Of a stretch of DNA of 14,505 nucleotides, positions 5,560-12,451 are shown one piece after another. The notes beneath the pieces are model-generated. The model did not search any database. It was not told the DNA's origin and saw only the letters and a program-made list of their open reading frames with translations. The position numbers and the translations under genes are program-made. Origin of the DNA: Hydrogenophaga sp. (GTDB lineage: Bacteria; Pseudomonadota; Gammaproteobacteria; Burkholderiales; Burkholderiaceae_C); contig JAUXXN010000216.1 in the NCBI GenBank assembly GCA_030684755.1, positions 1 through 14,505 of the forward strand, read 5' to 3'. Positions within the stretch are counted from its first letter, which is position 1; every line of letters starts with the position of its first letter.

Positions 5560-6930
5560 ATGAAGCCCTTGCCCGAACTGACCGACTTTCTCGAAGGCCT
5601 GAGCGAGCCGCACATCTTGTTTGATGTGCAGTACCGCATCCTGGCCGCCAACGCCGCCTACCGCCGGGCCTTCAGCCCCGAGCGCAGCGTGATCGGGCGC
5701 ACCTGCTACGAGGTGTCGCATCGCTTTCAGGTGCCTTGCGACCAAGCGGGCGAGTCGTGCCCGCTGGCGCAGGCGCGGGCCTCGGGCCAGCGCGAGCGCG
5801 TGCTGCACCTGCACCACACGCCCAAGGGCGAGGAATATGTGGACATCGAGCTCACGCCGCTGCGCGATGCCAGCGGCGAACAAGCCTTTTTTGTTGAAAA
5901 AATGGCCTCCTTGAAGGTGGCCCATGGCCGTTCGGTGGTGCGCGGCCTGATTGGGCGCAGCGCGGTGTTTCAGCACATGCTGGCGCTGGTGGCCCGCGTA
6001 GCCCCATCCATGGCCACGGTGTTGCTGCTGGGCGAGTCGGGCACAGGCAAAGAGCTGGTGGCACAGGCGGTGCACGATGCCAGCCCGCGCGCGGCCAAGC
6101 CGCTGGTGGTGGTGGACTGCTCCAGCCTGCCGGAAACCTTGTTTGAGTCCGAACTGTTCGGCCACGAGCGCGGCGCTTTCACCGGTGCCAACACCAGCAA
6201 GGCCGGCCTGGTGGAGGCCGCCAGCGGCGGCACTTTGTTTTTGGACGAGGTGGGCGACATTCCTTTGCCCATGCAGGTCAAGCTGCTGCGCTTGCTGGAG
6301 TCGGGCACCTACCGCCGGGTCGGCAGCACCGAGCTGCGCCATGCCGACATCCGCGTGGTGTCGGCCACCCACCGCGACTTGGAACGCATGGTGGCCGAGG
6401 GCCGCTTTCGCGAAGACCTGTACCACCGGCTGAGCACCTTCCCCATTGCGCTGCCACCGCTGCGTGAGCGGCGCGACGACATCGCGCTGCTGACCCAAGC
6501 GTTGCTGGCCCGGGTGGCGCCCAAGCGCGCACTGAGCATGGCACCCAAAGCCTTGGCCTTGCTGGCGGAGCAGCCGTTTCCCGGCAATGTGCGCGAACTG
6601 CGCAACCTGCTGGAGCGCACCACGCTGATGTGCGACGGCGACCGCATCGAAGCCGAACACGTGGCGCTGGCGCTGAACTCAGGACGGCGCAAACCCTGGC
6701 AGGCACCCGGCGCCACGATTGCTGCCCAGGCGCTCGGAGACGCTTCACAAACTGTAGCCACCCAGCCCCTCCAAGACCCGCCTGGTGGCGCAGCAGCATC
6801 CTTGCATGAACTGGAGCTGGCGGCGTTGCGCGAGCGGGTAGCCGCGCACACCGGCAACCGTGCCGAGCTGGCGGCGGCTCTGGGTATCAGCGAGCGTTCG
6901 CTCTACCGCAAGCTCAAAGCGCTGAAATGA
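5560..6930 (+). CDS. fisR: Sigma-54-dependent activator, FisR-type sulfane-sulfur sensor
   Basis: A 456-aa bacterial enhancer-binding protein. Residues 1-115 form a PAS-like sensor domain with cysteines C49 (RTCYEVSH), C60 (QVPCDQ) and C67 (ESCPL). The 11- and 7-residue spacing equals that reported for FisR of Cupriavidus pinatubonensis (C53, C64, C71), which forms polysulfide bonds with these cysteines and then turns on persulfide dioxygenase and SQR genes. Residues about 130-355 are the AAA+ domain: Walker A GESGTGKE (158-165), GAFTGA sigma-54 loop (205-210), Walker B LFLDE (226-230). A linker rich in A, Q and P (375-412) leads to a Fis-type helix-turn-helix ([20 protein letters not shown]). 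AGAGGAG precedes the ATG. It is divergent from the Rieske gene with its sigma-54 promoter. The call as sigma-54 activator is certain; the sulfur ligand rests on cysteine spacing and context. Confidence 0.88.
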   Translation: MKPLPELTDFLEGLSEPHILFDVQYRILAANAAYRRAFSPERSVIGRTCYEVSHRFQVPCDQAGESCPLAQARASGQRERVLHLHHTPKGEEYVDIELTPLRDASGEQAFFVEKMASLKVAHGRSVVRGLIGRSAVFQHMLALVARVAPSMATVLLLGESGTGKELVAQAVHDASPRAAKPLVVVDCSSLPETLFESELFGHERGAFTGANTSKAGLVEAASGGTLFLDEVGDIPLPMQVKLLRLLESGTYRRVGSTELRHADIRVVSATHRDLERMVAEGRFREDLYHRLSTFPIALPPLRERRDDIALLTQALLARVAPKRALSMAPKALALLAEQPFPGNVRELRNLLERTTLMCDGDRIEAEHVALALNSGRRKPWQAPGATIAAQALGDASQTVATQPLQDPPGGAAASLHELELAALRERVAAHTGNRAELAAALGISERSLYRKLKALK

Positions 6931-7172
6931 AGCGCTGCTTCGCGGCGCCGTAGCCTGAGCTTCCAGCTCGGGTTAAGCACGGTCCAGTTAAGACCGTCCA
7001 TCGGATGGCTCTCGACACTTAAAGTCGTAAATAAGACCTTAAGTTTCATGCGGCTTCCAGAGGGGGTTGAAAACAACAGTGTTCCAGCCAGATCTCGCCT
7101 AGCAGCTATAGCGGTCCCAAGTGAGCGAAGGCTTCAGAGGGCTTCACGTTCTCCAAATTTTCCACGTACTGC
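6931..7172. other. Non-coding region with several inverted repeats
   Basis: No convincing gene. Just after the fisR stop CCTGAGCT-TCC-AGCTCGGG (6954-6972) can form an 8-bp stem with one G-T pair and may end fisR transcripts. ACGGTC-(7)-GACCGT (6979-6997) is a second perfect inverted repeat, followed by CCATCGGATGG. The region is AT-richer than the fisR side and marks the switch to accessory DNA. No tRNA or attachment site was recognised. Confidence 0.45.
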
Positions 7173-7604
7173 CTATGGGCACGTCGTCTTCAGACGGACA
7201 AAGTAACTGCGGTACGGTGACGGGTCGCACGTCAACACGGTCAAATTCGCTACAGCCGCGTGGGCGCCGATGAAGAAGTCCGACAAAGGCGCAGTCTTGG
7301 CACCGCCCCTCTGGCGATAGAGGCGAAAGGCCTGTGCTGCCAAGGCTGCACTTGACCATGGCAGGGCACTGCGCTGCGTTTCGTACACCGCCAGCATGTC
7401 GTCCAGCAACGGAGGCGGTGTGCCAGGGACCAGCAACTCAGCGTAAATCAGGGCGTTGATGTGCAGCACACCCCGTTCGCTGCACAGCTGTAGTTGGTCA
7501 ATGGCCCAGTTGTGCCAAGCGCTGCTGGCGTCCATGCAGTCAATCCAGATGTTGCTGTCCACCATGAAGCCGCTGCTGCCGTCGTAATGGGCCAGGCTGG
7601 CCAT
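7173..7604 (-). CDS. vapC: PIN-domain toxin, VapC family
   Basis: A 143-aa PIN-domain ribonuclease, toxin of a type II pair that cleaves specific RNAs using Mg2+ held by acidic residues. Visible acids are D16 (MVDSNIWID), E56 (IYAELLVP), D109 (PLSDFFIGAHA) and D127 (LTCDPSPY), the usual PIN quartet in order. The ATG at 7604 is 3 bases after the antitoxin stop, so the two are one operon. A second ATG at residue 14 (M-VDSN) matches the usual start of PIN proteins and is a real alternative that would give 130 aa. All four acids are kept, so the toxin looks intact. RNA target unknown. Confidence 0.85.
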   Translation of the reverse strand: MASLAHYDGSSGFMVDSNIWIDCMDASSAWHNWAIDQLQLCSERGVLHINALIYAELLVPGTPPPLLDDMLAVYETQRSALPWSSAALAAQAFRLYRQRGGAKTAPLSDFFIGAHAAVANLTVLTCDPSPYRSYFVRLKTTCP

Positions 7605-7607
7605 GCC

Positions 7608-7868
7608 TCAACCACGCAAAAAGGCCATGATCCCGTCTGCGCCCAGTGCCTGGTACTCGGCGCTCATGCCATCGCGTGCCTTGGCTGCGGCTTTGCGCAT
7701 TTGCGCTCGACGGTCCGAGCTTCGGCCATTGGACAGCTTTTCGACAATGATCTTGCCCGCTTCAAAGCGAACACTCACCTCGGTGCCTGGCACCACACCC
7801 GCCGCCAGGCGCACATCTTTTGGGATCGTGATTTGACCTTTGTCTGTAACCAACGTGCAGCACTCCAA
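7608..7868 (-). CDS. vapB: AbrB/SpoVT-type antitoxin of the PIN toxin, TTG start
   Basis: An 86-aa antitoxin. Residues 4-45 form the swapped-hairpin SpoVT-AbrB DNA-binding domain (TLVTDKGQITIPKDVRLA, then VPGTEVSVRFEAGKIIVEKL). The basic, alanine-rich C-terminal half would wrap the toxin. The frame has no ATG: a stop lies 11 codons upstream and the only sensible start is TTG at 7868, directly beside the operator palindrome, with no Shine-Dalgarno. This points to a leaderless or poorly translated start, although tight control through low translation is speculation. The antitoxin normally binds its own promoter with the toxin, fitting the palindrome next to it. Confidence 0.83.
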   Translation of the reverse strand: MECCTLVTDKGQITIPKDVRLAAGVVPGTEVSVRFEAGKIIVEKLSNGRSSDRRAQMRKAAAKARDGMSAEYQALGADGIMAFLRG

Positions 7869-7869
7869 A

Positions 7870-7899
7870 AAGTAAGAATTGGAAGTTGTATTCTTACTT
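7870..7899. promoter_or_regulatory. Operator palindrome of the VapBC pair
   Basis: AAGTAAGAAT and ATTCTTACTT are perfect 10-bp inverted arms with a 10-bp spacer, so the half-site centres are 20 bp apart, two helical turns. It ends one base before the antitoxin start codon and is the only AT-rich block nearby, so promoter and operator must overlap. It is the likely autoregulation site. Confidence 0.7.
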
Positions 7900-7975
7900 C
7901 ATAGACGAGGCCGCGAACGCGTCGCCGGAGCCAGCGGTGCTCAATGACCGGTTTTCGTCGTTGCCACCGCTCATG

Positions 7976-8440
7976 GGCTTTGTTGGGCAACTCGAAAACG
8001 GAACGAGCTGACCCCAACCCCAGACGCAGCTATGGCATGGCGTCCATGGGCACCGTTGTTGGGCTCCCGAGTTGCGTAAAGCGGTTGAACAGCGCCACCC
8101 GCACATGCAACTCCACCACCTGCCGCTCGAACGTGCGCGCCATGACCCGCTCGCCCAGGCGCTTGAAGCAGTGCATCTTGGTTTGCGCGTGTGGGCGTCA
8201 ATGCCCAGATGCACCTTGCGCCACTGCCTCCGGTACTCGGCCCCATGCTTCTGGCGTTTGCATTCACCCTCGCCCAGGAACTTGATCCCGGTACTGTCCA
8301 CCTGCAAGTCCAGCGCGGTGGTGCTGGCTCGATAGGGCAGTTGCACCAGCAGCATCTTCTGGCGCCGGCACACCGTGCTGAAGTCGGGCACGCTCCGGTC
8401 CAGATTCGCCAGGCACAACTGGACACTTGGAGGCTGTTGC
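7976..8440 (-). mobile_element. IS5-family (IS903-group) element, truncated copy A
   Basis: The end GGCTTTGTTGGGCAACTCG at 7976 matches the terminal repeat of copy B. The first 211 bases align without gaps to 11430-11640. A deletion of about 314 bases (matching 11641-11954 in copy B) follows, then about 100 bases matching 11955-12048, then transposase sequence absent from copy B. The other end and its terminal repeat are gone; the element runs into the TetR gene somewhere between 8420 and 8445. Confidence 0.85.
8030..8433 (-). pseudogene. IS903-group transposase remnant, copy A
   Basis: In minus-strand order: LANLDRSVPDFSTVCRRQK and then DSTGIKFLGEGE (the DSTG aspartate is the first residue of the DDE triad), followed by KHGAEYRRQWRKVHLGIDAH. 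The reading then jumps across the deletion into the C-terminal part (QAPGRAGHGA in the open frame, where the intact protein would read RLGERVMARTFERQV). The N-terminal ~80 residues and the second catalytic aspartate region are missing, so the enzyme is dead. The family was recognised by comparison with the remembered IS903 layout (DGTGLKIFGEGEW, HGAERRRVWRKLHLAVD). Confidence 0.85.
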
Positions 8441-8442
8441 AC

Positions 8443-9210
8443 TCAACCCACGCGTTCGCCTGCAGACGTGGTCGCGCCCGATGGCGCTGTCTTCGTGAGC
8501 GGCTCACTGCCTCCATGCTGCACCCACGCAGCAAGTTGCTGCTCCAGCATGGCAGGCAGCACTTCAACCAGCATTGACTGATCCCAGGGAAGCGAGGCAT
8601 CAGGTTGGTCAGCTCCGACAGGTGTGGCACCGTAACCCCCGTGACGGGCATCGAACTGTCCTGCCAGCGCGAGATGTGCGAAGCCGTGAACCACAGACCA
8701 GATGGCCCAGAAGGCCTGTCTTTCAGTTGGATCAAGTGGAGCGCCCTCTGGCTTGCCAAGCAGCGCTCGCACACTGTCCTCAAGTGCCACGTAGGCGCTG
8801 TGTGCCGCCTGTGACAACGCCACATCCGGCCGAAGGCCGCTGCGAAACATCAACTTGAAACGCCCTGGGTAGCGCAAGGCAAACCGCACGTAACCCACAC
8901 CCTGCTCACGGAGCCGTGCCACGGGGTCACTGCCACCACGCTCGCGACCCGCCTCCATTTCGACCAACAAGGCTTCAAAAGCCATTGTCGCCACGGCAGC
9001 GAGCAGCCCCTCGCTGCCACCAAAGTGGTGTGTTGGCGCAGCTGCCGACACACCGGAACGGCGCGCTACCTCGCGCAAAGAAAAGCCTTCAGGGCCTCGC
9101 TCGGCCAACAACAGCTCGGTGGCGTCAATCAACGTCTGCCGAAGGTCACCATGATGGTAGCTCTGGCGTGACGCATGCAAGGTGGCGGAGGTCTTGGAAA
9201 TGGTAGGCAT
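8443..9210 (-). CDS. TetR-family repressor with WHG-type C-terminal domain
   Basis: About 255 aa from ATG 9210 (a further ATG at 9246 adds 12 residues; 9210 was preferred because family members begin shortly before SYHHGDLRQTLIDAT). Residues about 18-65 form the TetR helix-turn-helix (GFSLREVARRSGVSAAAPTHHFG). The C-terminal ligand domain contains FWAIWSVVHGFAHLAL, the motif after which the WHG type is named. The last residues (ATTSAGERVG) run to the junction with IS copy A, so the natural C-terminus may have been replaced. Divergent from a DoxX-oxidoreductase operon with two palindromes between them, it most likely represses that operon and itself. The inducer is unknown; WHG-type TetR proteins often respond to small hydrophobic compounds. 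Confidence 0.9.
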   Translation of the reverse strand: MPTISKTSATLHASRQSYHHGDLRQTLIDATELLLAERGPEGFSLREVARRSGVSAAAPTHHFGGSEGLLAAVATMAFEALLVEMEAGRERGGSDPVARLREQGVGYVRFALRYPGRFKLMFRSGLRPDVALSQAAHSAYVALEDSVRALLGKPEGAPLDPTERQAFWAIWSVVHGFAHLALAGQFDARHGGYGATPVGADQPDASLPWDQSMLVEVLPAMLEQQLAAWVQHGGSEPLTKTAPSGATTSAGERVG

Positions 9211-9251
9211 ACAGGGTGGCTGAAGAAATCGAGATGACAACCCCATGATAT

Positions 9252-9266
9252 CTTGACATCGTTAAG
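9252..9266. promoter_or_regulatory. TetR operator 1
   Basis: CTTGACATCGTTAAG: arms CTTGAC and GTTAAG around ATC, one mismatch from a perfect palindrome. It covers the -35 hexamer of the plus-strand promoter, so binding would block RNA polymerase. Confidence 0.65.
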
Positions 9267-9281
9267 TTAGACGGATAACCT
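9253..9281 (+). promoter_or_regulatory. Sigma-70 promoter of the DoxX-oxidoreductase operon
   Basis: A perfect TTGACA (9253-9258), a 17-base spacer and TAACCT (9276-9281). The predicted start site falls near 9288, at the second operator, and leaves a leader of about 47 bases. Confidence 0.6.
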
Positions 9282-9287
9282 ACACAT

Positions 9288-9302
9288 CTTTACATCGTAA
9301 AG
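9288..9302. promoter_or_regulatory. TetR operator 2
   Basis: CTTTACATCGTAAAG: a perfect 6-3-6 palindrome. It shares CTT-ACATCGT-AAGTTA with operator 1; the centres are 36 bp apart. It lies at the predicted transcription start. Confidence 0.7.
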
Positions 9303-9334
9303 TTAACACCTGATACCCACACCGAAAGCCCCAG

Positions 9335-9850
9335 ATGACCACCCCTTTATTGATGCTTGCCCTGCTGACCCTGCCTTGGTGCGCCGCCGCTCTGTACTCG
9401 CAAGTGAGTCATCGCACCATCAACCTGGAAGCGGCGGGACGCTTCGGACTCGCCTTGGCGTTCCTGTTCGCTGGGTCGGGACACTTTTTGATGACAGACA
9501 CCATGGCATTGATGCTGCCCCCGTGGGTGCCCGCCCGGGTACCTCTGGTCCTGGTGACCGGGGTTCTCGAAATCGCGATCGCCATCGGCCTCCTCGTGCC
9601 ATACACCAGGCGGTTGGCGGCCTGGTCGGCAGCCGTGGTGCTGGTCGCCTTTTTTCCCGCAAACGTCTATGCTGCCTGGCAGCAGGTACCCATGGGGGGC
9701 CATGCTTGGGGGCTGGTTTACCTTTGGATCCGGGCCCCCCTTCAAATCGTGCTACTGACATGGACTTGGCGATTTGGATTAGAGCGCAGCCTCGCATGGT
9801 CATCTGCCAGCGGTCAGAGTCTGTTGAATTACCCGAGAACCAACCGGTGA
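9335..9850 (+). CDS. DoxX-like integral membrane protein
   Basis: A 171-aa protein with four or five hydrophobic segments (about residues 4-22, 35-52, 65-90, 94-112 and 125-145). FAGSGHFLMTDTMALMLPPWVP, interrupted by the first loop, then VTGVLEIAIAIGLLVP and FFPANVYAAWQQVPMGGHAWG are the conserved DoxX-family blocks. DoxX was named from the thiosulfate:quinone oxidoreductase of Acidianus, but the bacterial members mostly have unknown roles, some in redox stress. The stop overlaps the next gene's start as GTGA, so the two proteins are translated together and may work as a membrane partner and its FAD enzyme. There is no strong Shine-Dalgarno before the ATG; a second ATG at 9353 is possible. 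Confidence 0.82.
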   Translation: MTTPLLMLALLTLPWCAAALYSQVSHRTINLEAAGRFGLALAFLFAGSGHFLMTDTMALMLPPWVPARVPLVLVTGVLEIAIAIGLLVPYTRRLAAWSAAVVLVAFFPANVYAAWQQVPMGGHAWGLVYLWIRAPLQIVLLTWTWRFGLERSLAWSSASGQSLLNYPRTNR

Positions 9851-11415
9851 AACCCGACGCCGACCTCATCGTCATCGGCTCCGGCATGGGAGGGCTGACC
9901 GTTGCCAGCCTCGCTGCTCAATTGCTCGGCTGGCGCGTGCTGGTCCTCGAACGCCACTGGCGTTTGGGTGGTTTCACGCATGCGTTCAGTCGCAAGCAAT
10001 GGCATTGGGATGTGGGTCTGCACTACGTAGGCGGGCTCGCCCCTGGTAGCCCGTCGCGCGGCTTCTTTGACTGGGTGACCGGTGACCTGCCTTGGCGCAT
10101 GCTGCCCGATCACTTCGAAGTCCTGCACCTGCCGCAAGGCAAGCTGACCTTGAACTGGCGTGAGACCGAGCAGGCGCACGCGTTGATCGACCGCTACCCG
10201 CATGAGGCTTCGGCCATCTACCGCTATTTCGACGATTTGGCGAACATGCGCAAGCGCTTCGGCCTGGCGCTGTTTGCGGCTTCAGCCCCTGCCTGGCTCG
10301 CAGCACCAATGCGCCTCTGGACGATGCGTGAACGGCACATGGCCACCCTCACCACGCAGGACTATCTGAACCAGCGGTTCAAGGATCCGGGGTTGAAACT
10401 TGCCATCGCCTGCCGCTGGGCCGATTACGGGGCGCCACCGGCAGAAAGCGCATTCGGCATACACGCCATGGTGCTAAGCAGCTACGCCGAAGGCGCTGGC
10501 CGCCCTGAAGGTGGTGCATCCGCCATTGCGACAAACGTCGGCCGGATCGTACGCGCACAGGGCGGCGAAGTGCGCGTCAACGCAGAAGTCGAACGAATCG
10601 TCATCGAAAACGGCAAAGCCGCAGGCGTTAAGGTTCGCGACGCGCAGGGCAACGCACAGACCTTGCACGCGCCCCGCGTGGTGTCAGACGCAGGCGCACA
10701 CACCACCTGCACCCGGCTACTCGCAGACGCGCCGCTGCCCGCCGCGTGGCGCAACCGCATCGAGGCACTGGAGCCGCGCAGCTCGGCAGCGGTGCTGTAC
10801 CTCGGCCTGACGGCCGACCCATCCACCCTCGGCCTCACTGGCGAAAACCACTGGATCGTTGGCGAAACGGCACTGGCACACGCGGGGGCCTCCGTAGACG
10901 AAGTGAGGGAGGGTCGCTCGCCGCTGCTCTTTGTGTCCACTGCGTCGGGCGAAAGCGATGACGCAGGGCAAAGGCTGCCGACAGCTCAGGTCATGGTGCC
11001 CATGCAAGCGGATGGCATGCAAAGATGGTCACGAACGCAGTGGATGGACCGTGGCAGCGAGTACGAGTGGATGAAAGCCGAGATGGCGGCAGGACTGTTG
11101 GACCAAGTGGACAAGCAGCTGCCCGGCCTGAAGCACATCGTGGCGCACAGCGAGCTTTCCACACCACTGACCGTGACCAGCATGACAGGCCACCCCAACG
11201 GTGCCATTTACGGCCTTGCAGCCACGCCACAGCGCATTCGGGAACCGATTGGTGTCTTCACGCCAGTGCCCGGACTGCTATTGACGGGTGCCGACGTTTG
11301 CACGCCCGGCATCCAAGGCGCGTTGATGGGCGGCGTCTTCGCGACAGCGGCACTGATCGGGCCGCACGGAATGCCATTGCTTTCAAGAGCTTTGGCCCGC
11401 AGACAGCACAGCTGA
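9847..11415 (+). CDS. FAD-dependent oxidoreductase, CrtI/RetSat-like (phytoene dehydrogenase superfamily)
   Basis: A 522-aa flavoprotein starting at GTG 9847, which overlaps the DoxX stop. The frame stays open upstream inside the DoxX gene (ATG at 9796), but the Rossmann motif would then start late, so GTG was chosen. Residues 8-35 hold the dinucleotide fold (IVIGSGMGGLTVA and the acidic end VLVLER). GGFTHAF and WDVGLHYVGG (residues 54-63) are typical of carotenoid desaturase and retinol saturase relatives. The C-terminal block VPGLLLTGADVCTPGIQGAL closes the FAD site. Such enzymes add or remove hydrogens on polyenes, sterols or lipids; the substrate cannot be named. No carotenoid synthesis genes are nearby. 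It is TetR-controlled and intact, ending 14 bases before IS copy B. Confidence 0.88.
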   Translation: MKPDADLIVIGSGMGGLTVASLAAQLLGWRVLVLERHWRLGGFTHAFSRKQWHWDVGLHYVGGLAPGSPSRGFFDWVTGDLPWRMLPDHFEVLHLPQGKLTLNWRETEQAHALIDRYPHEASAIYRYFDDLANMRKRFGLALFAASAPAWLAAPMRLWTMRERHMATLTTQDYLNQRFKDPGLKLAIACRWADYGAPPAESAFGIHAMVLSSYAEGAGRPEGGASAIATNVGRIVRAQGGEVRVNAEVERIVIENGKAAGVKVRDAQGNAQTLHAPRVVSDAGAHTTCTRLLADAPLPAAWRNRIEALEPRSSAAVLYLGLTADPSTLGLTGENHWIVGETALAHAGASVDEVREGRSPLLFVSTASGESDDAGQRLPTAQVMVPMQADGMQRWSRTQWMDRGSEYEWMKAEMAAGLLDQVDKQLPGLKHIVAHSELSTPLTVTSMTGHPNGAIYGLAATPQRIREPIGVFTPVPGLLLTGADVCTPGIQGALMGGVFATAALIGPHGMPLLSRALARRQHS

Positions 11416-11429
11416 GCACGCAATCAAGT

Positions 11430-12284
11430 GGCTTTGTTGCACAACTCGAAAACGGAACGAGCTGACCCCAACCCCAGACGCAGCTATGCCATGGTGGCCA
11501 CGGGCACCGTGGTTGGGCGCCCGAGTTGCGTAAAGCGTTTGATCAGCGCAACCCGCACATGCAACTCCACCACCTGCCGCTCGAACGTGCGCGCCATGAC
11601 CCGCTCGCCCAGGCGCTTGAAGCAGTGCATCTTGGTTTGCACCAGGCTTCTGCGGTGTTAGCCGCTCCACTTCTTCCAGATGGCCCACCCCAGCCGTCCA
11701 CAGGCTTTGAGCGCCTCGTTGCGCACACTCGCCTCCAATGAAGGTCGCCTTCCAAGGTTTGCCGTTCTTGCGCGGAGGAATCACCGCCTGTGCGCCTCTG
11801 TGTGCAATCGCCGCATGGCAAGCCCGGGTGTCTTAGGCACCGTCTACGCTGACACTCGCTACAGCTTCGTCGGGCGGTATCTGAGCCAGCAACTCGGGCA
11901 GCATCGGCGCGTCACCCACACTGTTGTCGGTCACCTCAATGGCCCGGATTTCCAGCGTATGGGCGTCAATGCCCAGGTGCACCTTGCGCCAATGCCGCCG
12001 GTACTCGGCCCCGTACTTCTTGCGTTTGCATTCACCCAGGAACTTGATGCTCAGGCAGAACTGGATGGCTGCCTCAGAGAAGATTCGCTGGCGTCCTCGC
12101 TTGCCACTGGCCGGGGCGTACCACTGCATGTCTTTGTCCAGCCAATTCGTCAACGACCCCCGGACCTTGAGGGCTGCGTTGTACGTGGCCCAGTGGGTGG
12201 TCTTGTAGCCAGCCTTGGCGCTCTTGGGTTCAGTCATGCCGCGAGGCTACCAACAAGGGGAGTCTCCTTTGTGCAACAAAGTCC
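11430..12284 (-). mobile_element. IS5-family (IS903-group) element, internally deleted copy B with both ends
   Basis: Left end GGCTTTGTTGCACAA (11430-11444); right end TTGTGCAACAAAGTCC (12269-12284), its inverse apart from one extra T. The 855-bp length is about 200 bases short of the usual ~1.05 kb of the group because of an internal deletion in the transposase. Nine-base flanks do not match (CAATCAAGT against AGCGAAGCA), so no target duplication is kept. Confidence 0.88.
11484..12237 (-). pseudogene. IS903-group transposase, copy B, with deletion, stops and frameshift
   Basis: The ATG at 12237 opens a normal N-terminus (KAGYKTTHWATYNAALKVRG, then LTNWLDKDMQWY). After IQFCLSIK the protein jumps straight to FLGECKRKK: roughly 80 residues are lost, including the first catalytic aspartate (DSTG). 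Another six bases are missing at GEGE. The middle part (IRAIEVTDNSVGDAPMLPEL, VSVDGA) is good, then a TAA stands where a tyrosine codon is expected after DGA. A frameshift near 11730 and a second tyrosine-to-stop change (SG-stop-HRRS) follow before the C-terminus. It cannot make an active transposase. Confidence 0.88.
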
Positions 12285-12451
12285 AGCGAAGCATCAAATC
12301 CCAGTCTGTATCGGGCAGCGTCTTCGCAAACAGGATGATTCGCTGGTGATGCGTGTCGGTGTTGCCGTAGAGGTTGCACATGCGGATCGATCTTGGCACC
12401 TCTCGTGGTGAAAACAGGTCCGATACCGGGGGTCTTCAAGGGGAGCCAAGT
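12285..12451. other. Unassigned DNA beside IS copy B
   Basis: No intact gene. On the minus strand MCNLYGNTD followed, after a frame change, by QRIILFAKTLPDTDWDLMLR looks like coding sequence broken by the IS end, but the family was not recognised. Confidence 0.3.

Larger units (their letters stand above)
7976..12284. mobile_element. Decayed composite-transposon-like block bounded by two IS903-group remnants
   Basis: Two related IS5-family remnants lie in the same orientation at 7976-~8440 and 11430-12284. They enclose a TetR gene and a divergent DoxX-oxidoreductase operon. This is the layout of a composite transposon. No 9-bp target duplication is visible at the outer or inner ends, and the two copies differ at about a dozen of their first 211 bases, so the insertion is old or the copies arrived separately. 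Confidence 0.55.

Noticed and set aside
5527..6660. 377-codon minus-strand frame opposite fisR
   Set aside because: Mirror of the AAA+ coding sequence; no recognisable domain or start signal.
6931..7172. Possible integron attC site (GTTAAGC near 6972)
   Set aside because: Only one core-like heptamer, no matching inverse core at the right distance and no integrase nearby.
9376..9846. Upstream extension of the FAD oxidoreductase frame through the DoxX gene
   Set aside because: The frame overlaps a well-supported membrane protein and the FAD fold starts right after GTG 9847.
11680..12411. 243-codon plus-strand frame across IS copy B
   Set aside because: Antisense to the transposase; the minus-strand reading gives the IS903-type motifs.
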